Assembly (NCBI GenBank): GCA_903832475.1
Contig: CAILBQ010000534.1
Coordinates: 1-6,120 of the forward strand
Direction of reading: 5' to 3'
DNA length: 6,120 nt
DNA from: an uncultured Acidobacteriota bacterium
GTDB taxonomy: Bacteria > Acidobacteriota > Terriglobia > Terriglobales > Acidobacteriaceae
Shown here one piece after another: positions 1 through 6,120 of this stretch (positions are counted from its first letter, which is position 1; each line of letters opens with the position of its first letter). The position numbers and the translations under genes were made by a program. The notes beneath the pieces are model-generated. The model saw only the letters and a list, made by a program, of their open reading frames with translations. It was not told where the DNA came from and did not search any database.

Positions 1-2389
1 CAGAGTTGTAGGCATCCGGACCACTCCAAATACCAAACCACAGGTCCGGATAAACATCCGCGTGTCGCGCCAGAGAGTTTTTCTTCCATTCGTCCCACGC
101 TTTAGCACCGCTTACAAGGGCCAAGGCCCAAACCAGCGTGCCATTGATGGCGGCAAAAATACCTCCATTTGTACCAATGCCTGCTTCATCCTTCATGGTC
201 TGATCTGGCTGGCTCTGCAGGAGTGCCCCGATCGGAGAAGGCTTACGAGTCAGCTCGTCGAGTGAGTCTACCAGCGTCGTTACCTGTTCTGGGGTTGCAG
301 CGCCGCCAAGGATTGCCCATGGTTGGGGCTCCAGCCACAAAGGCTCGTCTCCTGACCAGCCCAACTCTTCGCCAAGCCACGCCCGGCGAAACCATCGTCC
401 GGTCCATTGCTTCCTTACAGCTTGACGTTGACTCTCAGCCATGGCGCGAGCCTGGTCTGCGAGCCTGGGATCGTGCGTGAACTCAAGCATGGCGGCGTAG
501 TGGTTCATGACATACGCCGCCATGGCTGCGTTGAGCACGCTCTCGCCTTGGGCGTACACTTCTGCAACTTGTTTCGGTGTCAGACGATTGACCACGATAC
601 TGTCGTTCCAGTCGCCATTGAAGGAGCGCATCAAGCCATGTTTGCCAACCCCGATATCTACCGTAATCCGCTTGTACGCATGCGCCAGATGTTCGGCAAC
701 CGTCCGGTCCTTTGAATTCCCGAGGCGATTTGGATAAACAGGAACCTGCTCGTTTAGGAATGCTGTGTCGCGCGTTGCAAGTACATATTCACTCGCCAGC
801 CAGAGAAGCCATAACTCAAGGTCGCTAGGGCGATAGCGACATGGCATCACTGCGCCATCCCCGACGACCCCATAGGGAAGAGAGCCGTCTTTCTGAGTCT
901 CCTTCAAGGTGTAGCGAATGATCTCCCGAACAATCTGCGGATCTGTGAAGATCAATGGCAGAGCATGCTGCAGTGGATCGCGGGCTGCCCCTTGCAGTCC
1001 GGCGATGTACTGATAGGGAGCGCCCTGGGAAAGGATATGCTCACGGAAATAGCTGTCGTAAGTAAGGCCGCTGCGGAGGTAGTAGCTGCTCCAGGTTGTT
1101 TCTCTTTCCACCCATGACTCTGCATCGGTGCGGAAGATCAAGCCCTTAGATTTCCATTGCGAACTTGAACGCGACCAAAGCGATGGCGCATCGGCAGCGT
1201 ACTTCGCTACCAGGCTGTCTACTTCGAATCCTTCAGGGAGATATCCGTAGAGAAAGTACATGGTCTTGCTTTCTCCGGGCTTTAGGGCGAGTTGTCGCTC
1301 AAGAAGAAATGCGCTTTCCGCGCCGCTCGAAGTCAGGTCGTTGTTTAGACTCTTTGACATCCCTTGAGGGCGTTCAATGCCGCTTTTGAAGAACGTTGTC
1401 GCGTTGGTTGCAAAGCGATCGGCGGGTGCGTCCAGAGAGACGAGAAATGTCGACGGAGGATGAAGGTCTTCCATGCTCACGCCCGGCGGGAGGGGCGGTA
1501 CCGGTCCGCCGTAGAATCCTGTCGGTTCTGTTTTCAGCTTTGCCTGAACTTGTTCCCACGCTGCAGCTTCTTCCGGCGTGCGCCCCGAAAATGTCTGCGT
1601 TTCTCGCAGGCCAGCGCCATTCTTCACCACCTGAAACTGATGCTTAAAGCGCTCGCAGAAATCGCGGCGAAGCTGCGGAGTCGAGTCTGCTGATCCCAGA
1701 ACAGCCGCTTCCATCAGTGATCTATATGAGAACTGATAGTTATGACAGCCCCAGTACTCCACCCATCGCGGTCTCACATTTTGGCTGGAATGATTGGTGA
1801 TTGTGACCTGCGAGATCAGGACCGGGTCGTCCCCGTAGGGAGCGAAAATCACTTGGTCGATATCATAACCTTTGCCGCTAACTCGTTTCTGCAGGTACCC
1901 CATCCCCAGGATTCTGTCGAAGGACTCAGCCGTTCCGGAGTAGTACGTGTTGAGCAAAACGTTGTCATCGGCTAGAAAGCCGATACCCGCGCCGTAACGA
2001 CTCTGCTCTGGGCAATAGTCGTTGAGAAATTTGGGGCTGCCTTCATCTTGTCGGACCTGGACGTAACCGTAATTGGAAACAGCTGCTACAAGGCGGCTGT
2101 TTCCTACCTGGTGGGTGTGATCGGTGGGGCCTCGCCACACCTTGTCTACCGGCGAAACCGCCTTGGGATCGGTGGTCTGATCGCACGTGTACTGATAGGC
2201 AGGCAACCCAAACGAATCGTCTATCCATCTCCCGAAATGGCCTGACCCGTAAGCCTTTGCAGGGTCTTCCGGCGCCGAAGGCACTCTCGCGGCATCTATG
2301 AAGGGTCCAGATGCTGCAGCTAACTTGGGGGAGACGAAGCCACTCAGCATTCCCACCCCAGCTAACTCGAGAAACTTACGTCGTTCCAT
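1..2389 (-). CDS. Tat-exported GH94-like (GH36-type superfamily) glycoside hydrolase/phosphorylase, C-terminus cut by window edge
   Basis: An open frame of 796 codons runs from the ATG at 2389 off the left edge without a stop. The N-terminus MERRKFLELAGVGML is a twin-arginine (Tat) signal, with likely cleavage after the Ala run near residues 24-26, so the product should be exported folded. Residues ~60-390 look like the beta-sandwich domain of GH94-type proteins. Residues ~420-790 look like the (alpha/alpha)6 barrel: GLQGAARDPLQ (464-474) matches the family's GxxGxRDxLQ, SDLELWLLW (522-530) matches the sDDxLWL segment, and NGDWND (591-596) matches the GDWNDG motif that carries the catalytic acid Asp. 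TNGG (740-743) stands where phosphorylases have ENGG, and the Gln and His that normally follow are Ile and Ala. GH94 enzymes are typically about 800 residues long, so little is probably missing. It lies 45 bp after the GH92 gene, in the same direction. Fold and family superfamily are fairly sure; whether it is a phosphorylase or a hydrolase, and its substrate, are unknown. Confidence 0.8.
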   Translation of the reverse strand, partial: MERRKFLELAGVGMLSGFVSPKLAAASGPFIDAARVPSAPEDPAKAYGSGHFGRWIDDSFGLPAYQYTCDQTTDPKAVSPVDKVWRGPTDHTHQVGNSRLVAAVSNYGYVQVRQDEGSPKFLNDYCPEQSRYGAGIGFLADDNVLLNTYYSGTAESFDRILGMGYLQKRVSGKGYDIDQVIFAPYGDDPVLISQVTITNHSSQNVRPRWVEYWGCHNYQFSYRSLMEAAVLGSADSTPQLRRDFCERFKHQFQVVKNGAGLRETQTFSGRTPEEAAAWEQVQAKLKTEPTGFYGGPVPPLPPGVSMEDLHPPSTFLVSLDAPADRFATNATTFFKSGIERPQGMSKSLNNDLTSSGAESAFLLERQLALKPGESKTMYFLYGYLPEGFEVDSLVAKYAADAPSLWSRSSSQWKSKGLIFRTDAESWVERETTWSSYYLRSGLTYDSYFREHILSQGAPYQYIAGLQGAARDPLQHALPLIFTDPQIVREIIRYTLKETQKDGSLPYGVVGDGAVMPCRYRPSDLELWLLWLASEYVLATRDTAFLNEQVPVYPNRLGNSKDRTVAEHLAHAYKRITVDIGVGKHGLMRSFNGDWNDSIVVNRLTPKQVAEVYAQGESVLNAAMAAYVMNHYAAMLEFTHDPRLADQARAMAESQRQAVRKQWTGRWFRRAWLGEELGWSGDEPLWLEPQPWAILGGAATPEQVTTLVDSLDELTRKPSPIGALLQSQPDQTMKDEAGIGTNGGIFAAINGTLVWALALVSGAKAWDEWKKNSLARHADVYPDLWFGIWSGPDAYNS

Positions 2390-2397
2390 GCTCTAGG

Positions 2398-2408
2398 TCC
2401 TTCCTTTC
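2398..2408 (-). promoter_or_regulatory. Ribosome binding site of the GH94-like gene
   Basis: On the minus strand the sequence reads GAAAGGAAGGA, then eight bases, then ATG at 2389. This purine-rich Shine-Dalgarno supports the chosen start. That start also places the twin arginines at residues 3-4, as expected for a Tat signal. Confidence 0.75.
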
Positions 2409-2418
2409 TTCTGAGGAA

Positions 2419-2513
2419 CGCACTTGGCAGCAATTCATCTTGCATCGCTTAAAGAGGGCGGGGAATCCTTGGCCGCGGAGCCCCAAGCCTTGTTGGGTTC
2501 GCTGCCAAGTGCG
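2419..2513. repeat. 13-bp perfect inverted repeat straddling the GH92 stop codon
   Basis: The arms are CGCACTTGGCAGC at 2419-2431 and its exact reverse complement GCTGCCAAGTGCG at 2501-2513, with 69 bases between them. One arm lies within the GH92 coding sequence, 22-26 codons before its end. The other lies in the 45-bp intergenic gap just after the stop codon (2435-2437) and ten bases before the Shine-Dalgarno of the next gene. In the transcript they could pair into a stem enclosing the last GH92 codons. A smaller CTTGG/CCAAG pairing is possible inside the loop. No U-run follows, so it does not look like a simple terminator. A role in translational coupling or mRNA stability is inference. 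Confidence 0.6.
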
Positions 2514-4783
2514 AATTGCAGGACGCCCCCCGCACGGATGTCTTGAAAGGAAATCCAATTTGGCTTGTAATCGTGACCATTCATCGTCACAGCCTGGATG
2601 TAGGGCGATGAGCCAGGATGAGGGGATGTTTCCATAGTAAATGTGTTACCTGGGTATGGATCATGCAGATGGATGACGACTTTCGAGAACGTGGGTGCAA
2701 CTAATTCATAGGCAAGACTGGACGGGTCAACACTGTAAATACCGATCATACTGAGCACCGCCCAGGATGACATCGCGCCGCAGTCGTCATTACCCGGAAT
2801 GCCATCCGGCGCGTCGGTGTAGTTTTCTTTCAGTATGCGGCGAACAATTCGCTGCGTCTGCCATGGCTCTCCGGAAAAGTTGAACACGAAGGGCGCCTGC
2901 ATGTCGGTCTCGTTGAATGAGTCATAATATTGTGCATACCAGCCTGGGGCCGGATAGTTGAAAAATTCAGTCATCCGCTTATTGAAGGTATCGCGGCCCA
3001 CCGCCGTTATCAGCCACTTGAGATCCGCCGGCGCGAACGACTGGTAATGCCAGCCTGAGCCCTCCGTAAATCCATGGCCATCCTGCGCGGGATTGAATTC
3101 AGGAATCCACGAGCCGTCGGCTTTGCGCGGACGGAATAGGCGGTCGTCGGGATCGAAGACGTTGCGATAGTACAGTGCACGGTCGTAAAGCATCTTCGCT
3201 TCGGCGGTCTTGCCTAACGCGGTTGCTAGCCGATAGAGCGATGCGTAAGCGAGGGCGTATTCCTGGGTCCTCGAGACGGAGTATTCGACTTGATCTTCTG
3301 GTACGTAATGAATCTTGTTGACCCAATTGATGCCATCTTCGCCGTGATACAGCTTGCCTGGTGGGGGTGCCTGGGTAGCGTCCTTCAACATGCCTTCCCA
3401 CGCAGTATTGATATCGAATCCATGCAGGCCGTCTAGCCACGCGGTCGCAAGACCGATACTGAGCGGGCTGCCGTCCATATCGTTGGTGTAGAGATTGATC
3501 TGCGGCCAGCGATCTATCCATCCTCCCTGCTGATACATCAACACCACCGATTGCGCCATATCCTCCATGCGCTGTGGCTCAATCATAGACAGCAATGGCA
3601 ATTCGCTGCGGTAAATATCCCACCCGGAGAAGTTCGCGTAGACGTGATGTCCAGATTGAACGTTATGCTTCTGGCCATCAAAACCAAGATAGCGCCCATC
3701 GACATCGTCAAACAGAGAAGGCATGAGCAGACAGTGATACAGCGCGGTATAGAACACCGTGCGTTGGGCAGCCGACCCGCCCTGCACCTCAATGACAAGA
3801 AGCTCTTTGTTCCACGCTGCTTCGGCCTGCCTGTGAATCGCAGGGAAGTCTTTCCTTTCCGCTTCGGCAGTCAGATTCTTTTCGGCGCCGGCCTCGTCCA
3901 CGTAGGAGATGCCGATGTTTGCCGTAATGCTTTGTTCGCTTTTCTGCGCCTCCCAACTCGCATAGGCTCCTGCCTGCTCTTCGGGCTTCGTTTGCTGCGC
4001 GATTCGGCCTCCTTGCACAAGATTGACGGGACCCCTGTCGTGATCAATCGTCCAAGTTCCAGACTTGGCAAAGGGCCGGCTAAAGGTCATGACGAAATAG
4101 ACCTTGTAGGTTTCCTTTCTTGTGCAGAAGGCGTGGTTTTCCACGTAGCCCTCGATGCGACGATCGCCTACGATTTGTACAGAGGCCGATTCGGTCTTGT
4201 TCAGAGTGTGACTGATGGGGAGCAGAACGTTGGCGGGCTTTCCAGCGGGAAACGTGAAACGGGCAACCCCTGTATGGTCTGTCGAACTCAATTCGGCATT
4301 GATCCCAGACTCCAGCAGTTGAACTTGGTAGTACCCCGGTGAGGCCTTCTCGCGGTTGTGCGAGTAAGGCGTTTGAAAATCGGATACCTGGGTGACGATG
4401 GGGCCGGTTGTTGCTGTGAAGAACACATCCCCTTCATTTGCACAGCCCGCACCGCTCATGTGGGTCATGCTGAAGCCTTTGATTCTGGCCTGGGCGTAGT
4501 GGTATCCGGGTCCATGATCTTCAGTATCGGGACTGAGCTGGACCATGCCGAAGGGAGTGGAAACGCCGGGAAAGATGTTGATTCCATCGTCCGGGTCGCC
4601 GCCAGTACCGATCATCGGGTTCACGGACTGAAGCGGGCTCGGAGAGCTGGCGGACTGCGGACGGGCGGGGCTCATCATGAGTGAGAACAGCACGATAAGA
4701 GCAGACCAGCGCGCCATAGCACTGTACACCACAGGATGCGACTGTGGAGAGATGGTCTGCGCCTTGAGCAAAGTCTTCATCAT
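2435..4783 (-). CDS. Secreted GH92-family alpha-mannosidase-like glycoside hydrolase
   Basis: A 782-residue protein of normal GH92 length. GH92 enzymes are calcium-dependent inverting exo-alpha-mannosidases. The N-terminal domain has the family signature: VNPMIGTGG (54-62), FPGVSTPFGMVQLSPDT (71-87), GYHY (93-96), and GFSMTHMSGAGC (103-114). SGWDIYRSELPLL (386-398) is the sGWDxyR motif of the catalytic barrel. FTEGSGWHY (572-580) holds the expected catalytic acid, Glu574. GIPGNDDCGAMSSW (661-674) is the acidic loop that carries the general base. Several other usual motifs are altered (see findings), so specificity is uncertain and it may be a divergent subfamily. The ATG at 4783 gives a long basic n-region before a hydrophobic stretch (about residues 28-38), followed by a polar SASS segment, consistent with a Sec signal peptide; a start at Met23 (4717) would give a more standard signal but has no clear ribosome binding site. 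It is preceded by the oxidoreductase gene (85-bp gap) and followed by the GH94-like gene (45-bp gap). Confidence 0.9.
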   Translation of the reverse strand: MMKTLLKAQTISPQSHPVVYSAMARWSALIVLFSLMMSPARPQSASSPSPLQSVNPMIGTGGDPDDGINIFPGVSTPFGMVQLSPDTEDHGPGYHYAQARIKGFSMTHMSGAGCANEGDVFFTATTGPIVTQVSDFQTPYSHNREKASPGYYQVQLLESGINAELSSTDHTGVARFTFPAGKPANVLLPISHTLNKTESASVQIVGDRRIEGYVENHAFCTRKETYKVYFVMTFSRPFAKSGTWTIDHDRGPVNLVQGGRIAQQTKPEEQAGAYASWEAQKSEQSITANIGISYVDEAGAEKNLTAEAERKDFPAIHRQAEAAWNKELLVIEVQGGSAAQRTVFYTALYHCLLMPSLFDDVDGRYLGFDGQKHNVQSGHHVYANFSGWDIYRSELPLLSMIEPQRMEDMAQSVVLMYQQGGWIDRWPQINLYTNDMDGSPLSIGLATAWLDGLHGFDINTAWEGMLKDATQAPPPGKLYHGEDGINWVNKIHYVPEDQVEYSVSRTQEYALAYASLYRLATALGKTAEAKMLYDRALYYRNVFDPDDRLFRPRKADGSWIPEFNPAQDGHGFTEGSGWHYQSFAPADLKWLITAVGRDTFNKRMTEFFNYPAPGWYAQYYDSFNETDMQAPFVFNFSGEPWQTQRIVRRILKENYTDAPDGIPGNDDCGAMSSWAVLSMIGIYSVDPSSLAYELVAPTFSKVVIHLHDPYPGNTFTMETSPHPGSSPYIQAVTMNGHDYKPNWISFQDIRAGGVLQFALGSEPNKAWGSAAKDSPPSLSDAR

Positions 4784-4793
4784 CTTTCACGAT

Positions 4794-4797
4794 CTCC
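4794..4797 (-). promoter_or_regulatory. Ribosome binding site of the GH92 gene
   Basis: GGAG on the minus strand lies ten bases before the ATG at 4783 and thirteen before a second in-frame ATG at 4780. It favours these starts over Met23 (4717), which has only weakly purine-rich sequence upstream. Confidence 0.5.
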
Positions 4798-4840
4798 ATG
4801 TATCTTGCACGCAATCCGAAACACGTTCAAAGAAAGCTCG

Positions 4841-4866
4841 GGCCCTCGCCCGCGGCAGGCGGGGCC
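4841..4866 (-). other. GC-rich hairpin just after the oxidoreductase stop codon
   Basis: The arms GGCCCTCGCC (4841-4850) and GGCGGGGCC (4858-4866) pair over nine base pairs with one bulged base and a seven-base loop. The hairpin starts two bases after the oxidoreductase stop codon (4869-4871). In the direction of transcription it is followed by GAGCTTTCTTT, a weak and broken T-rich stretch. It could be a leaky terminator, or a structure that protects the 3' end of the oxidoreductase message and lowers expression of the GH92 gene. The function is inferred from position only. Confidence 0.4.
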
Positions 4867-4868
4867 GC

Positions 4869-6044
4869 TCAGATTTCGCTCAGCGGGACGGGTCTCTTTT
4901 CATGGGCCGAGCGGATAGCGGCGAACGATACCCGTGTTGCCAGCACCGACGCATCTACGCCGCATACCTCCGGACCTTTCCCGAGAATCTGATCGACAAA
5001 ACGTTCTAGCGCGTGAGCGTGGCCTTTGTCTGGCTCTGCTGTGAATTGCAGCCGCGGATCGTGATACGCAGCGGCCTCGGCACAGGCTGCCCGTTTTTTC
5101 TCAAGCCAGCCCGAAACGCCGCCTTCCGTGCCCAGTTGTGGGTGACGATCCTGCACCATTGGGTAGGTCTTTCGCGGGGGAGCGTCTTCGATGCCGGCGG
5201 TGCGAACTTCAAGCATATGGTCCACGGCGACATAGCTGCCATTGCCCATGAATTCGTAGAGCTCCTTGCAGTAGCCGAAGGTGCCATTGTTGGCCAGGAC
5301 AATTGTAGCCAAGGCGCCGCTTTGATAGCGGACGATGACGGCCACATTGAGCATTCCCGTTTCAACCGCCGTCACCTCGACTGGTTCGTCGTCAAGGAAC
5401 CAATTGCATACATCCGTGAAATGGGTCATCTCAAAAAGCATCGGCCCATAAGGCGCGTGGGTCTTGTCGAATACCCAGCCTTTCCAACTGTGCCAGTCAT
5501 CGTTGATGCGCACAGAAACTGAGGGGACGCCATCGTCGGCAAGGCGAGGCAGGTCGCTTTCCCGCTGCCAGCGCCAGGGGCATGGCTGAGGATGGATCAT
5601 GTGGCGTCGGAAGATGCGTTGTGCATCGACCATGGCGGGACTGGCGCGGCGATTGTGGCCAACGCAAAAGGGGATGTTGGCAGCATGAACGACGCGCTGA
5701 ATTTCACGCATCTCTTCGAGGGTTGTGGCGAGCGGCTTTTCTACGTAAACAGGTTTGCCTTCTTTCGCGGCTAGCGCGATGACCGGCAGGCGAAGCTTCT
5801 CTGTCGTGCAAAGACAGATCACATCCACTTCAGGATCGGCGATAGCGCCCTCATAATCGTGGCGGATATGAGTTGCGCCATAGACATCGCGGCACTCCGC
5901 CAGCACAGAGTCGCTCAGATCGACACAGGTATGGAGCGTCATGCGTGGGGATTTGACGATATTGGGGATGTGCTGGGCGAGAGCGACGGAGCCACAGCCG
6001 ATGACGGCGAAGCGAAGAGGCACGGCTGCTGAAGGCACGTTCAC
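4869..6044 (-). CDS. Gfo/Idh/MocA-family NAD(P)-dependent oxidoreductase
   Basis: A 391-residue cytoplasmic-type protein without a signal peptide. Family members oxidise or reduce sugars, inositols or sugar derivatives with NAD(P). Residues 10-125 form the Rossmann domain: the nucleotide-binding GCGSVA (16-21) after a beta strand, then VDVICLCTT (73-81), then the family hallmark VEKPLATTLEEM (101-112), whose Lys103 is the usual catalytic lysine. VGHNRR (128-133) and THFTDVCNWFLDDEPVEV (207-224) belong to the C-terminal alpha/beta domain; His208 matches the conserved active-site His. The usual Asp four residues earlier is Phe204, with Glu205 next to it. The start is GTG at 6044, supported by AGGGAG five bases upstream and by a four-base overlap (GTGA) with an upstream frame. 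The substrate is unknown. Next to two glycosidase-like genes it may process a released sugar. Confidence 0.9.
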   Translation of the reverse strand: MNVPSAAVPLRFAVIGCGSVALAQHIPNIVKSPRMTLHTCVDLSDSVLAECRDVYGATHIRHDYEGAIADPEVDVICLCTTEKLRLPVIALAAKEGKPVYVEKPLATTLEEMREIQRVVHAANIPFCVGHNRRASPAMVDAQRIFRRHMIHPQPCPWRWQRESDLPRLADDGVPSVSVRINDDWHSWKGWVFDKTHAPYGPMLFEMTHFTDVCNWFLDDEPVEVTAVETGMLNVAVIVRYQSGALATIVLANNGTFGYCKELYEFMGNGSYVAVDHMLEVRTAGIEDAPPRKTYPMVQDRHPQLGTEGGVSGWLEKKRAACAEAAAYHDPRLQFTAEPDKGHAHALERFVDQILGKGPEVCGVDASVLATRVSFAAIRSAHEKRPVPLSEI

Positions 6045-6120
6045 ACCGACTCCCTACGTTGAACTGGAAAAGCCTGGATGGGGCTGCGCATCGGCAGCCC
6101 GCGGGCCGAATTGAGTAAAG
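6041..6120 (-). CDS. C-terminal fragment of an unidentified upstream gene
   Basis: From the right edge a minus-strand frame reads 25 sense codons (starting LLNSARGLPMRSP and ending RRESV) and stops at TGA, 6043-6041. Its stop overlaps the oxidoreductase GTG start in the sequence GTGA, the classic arrangement of coupled operon genes. This frame uses more G/C at third codon positions than the one at +1, which stops earlier at a TAG. The SARxLPMR-like end is loosely reminiscent of Gfo/Idh/MocA C-termini, but 25 residues are too few to assign a family. The other two frames are also open across most of this short stretch, so the call rests mainly on the overlap. Confidence 0.45.
   Translation of the reverse strand, partial: LLNSARGLPMRSPIQAFPVQRRESV
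6050..6055 (-). promoter_or_regulatory. Ribosome binding site of the oxidoreductase gene
   Basis: AGGGAG on the minus strand sits five bases before the GTG at 6044. It decides the start: no ATG is near, and the next in-frame GTG (codon 3) would be too far away. The site lies inside the last codons of the likely upstream gene, as expected for translationally coupled genes. Confidence 0.7.

Noticed and set aside
62..737. Several short plus-strand frames of 67-103 codons
   Set aside because: All lie opposite the GH94-like gene, whose frame is open for 796 codons and carries family motifs; none has a recognisable domain.
2419..2513. Reading the inverted repeat as insertion-sequence ends
   Set aside because: Only 69 bases separate the arms, one arm is inside the intact GH92 coding sequence, and there is no transposase or target-site duplication.
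3551..4342. A 263-codon open frame on the plus strand
   Set aside because: It lies wholly antisense to the GH92 gene, whose motifs are unmistakable. It shows no recognisable domain; the open frame is explained by the codon bias of the real gene.
4521..4814. A 97-codon minus-strand frame overlapping the GH92 start
   Set aside because: It overlaps the conserved GH92 N-terminal motifs in another frame and has no recognisable features.
4802..4830. Possible promoter TTGAAC, 17 bases, CAAGAT before the GH92 gene
   Set aside because: The -10 box matches only half of the consensus, and transcription would begin almost at the ribosome binding site, leaving too short a leader.
5013..5522. A 169-codon open frame on the plus strand
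   Set aside because: It is antisense to the oxidoreductase gene, with no domain or convincing context of its own.

Overview
The window reads as one co-directional gene cluster on the minus strand, for carbohydrate breakdown. In order of transcription, from high to low coordinates, it holds: the last 26 codons of an unidentified gene; a Gfo/Idh/MocA-type NAD(P)-dependent sugar oxidoreductase; a secreted GH92-type alpha-mannosidase-like enzyme; and a Tat-exported protein with a GH94-like (alpha/alpha)6-barrel that runs off the left edge. The last gene covers positions 1-2389 and has no stop codon inside the window. No tRNA, rRNA, CRISPR array, mobile element or transposase was seen.

Spacing suggests an operon. 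The partial upstream gene overlaps the oxidoreductase start by four bases (GTGA). The oxidoreductase and the GH92 gene are 85 bp apart, and that gap carries a GC-rich hairpin. The GH92 gene and the GH94-like gene are 45 bp apart, and a 13-bp perfect inverted repeat straddles the GH92 stop codon. All three larger genes have plausible Shine-Dalgarno sequences. No convincing promoter lies in the window, so the main one is probably further upstream.

A reasonable reading is that the GH92 and GH94-like proteins act outside the cytoplasmic membrane on a glycan and the oxidoreductase acts on a sugar or sugar derivative in the cytoplasm. The substrate cannot be read from the sequence. Both glycosidase-like proteins differ from their textbook families at active-site positions, and the oxidoreductase lacks the usual Asp four residues before its conserved His. 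The cluster may therefore act on something other than a standard mannan or cello-oligosaccharide.

The moderately high G+C content, the Tat-dependent glycosidase, and the mix of Gfo/Idh and secreted glycosidase genes fit a soil Gram-negative saprophyte. Acidobacteriota (Terriglobia) is my best guess, with Verrucomicrobiota or a similar phylum as alternatives. This is an impression from gene content and protein style, not a database result. No wholly new system is evident. The points most worth a second look are the exported GH94-like protein with altered phosphate-site motifs, the divergent GH92, and the inverted repeat at the gene junction.
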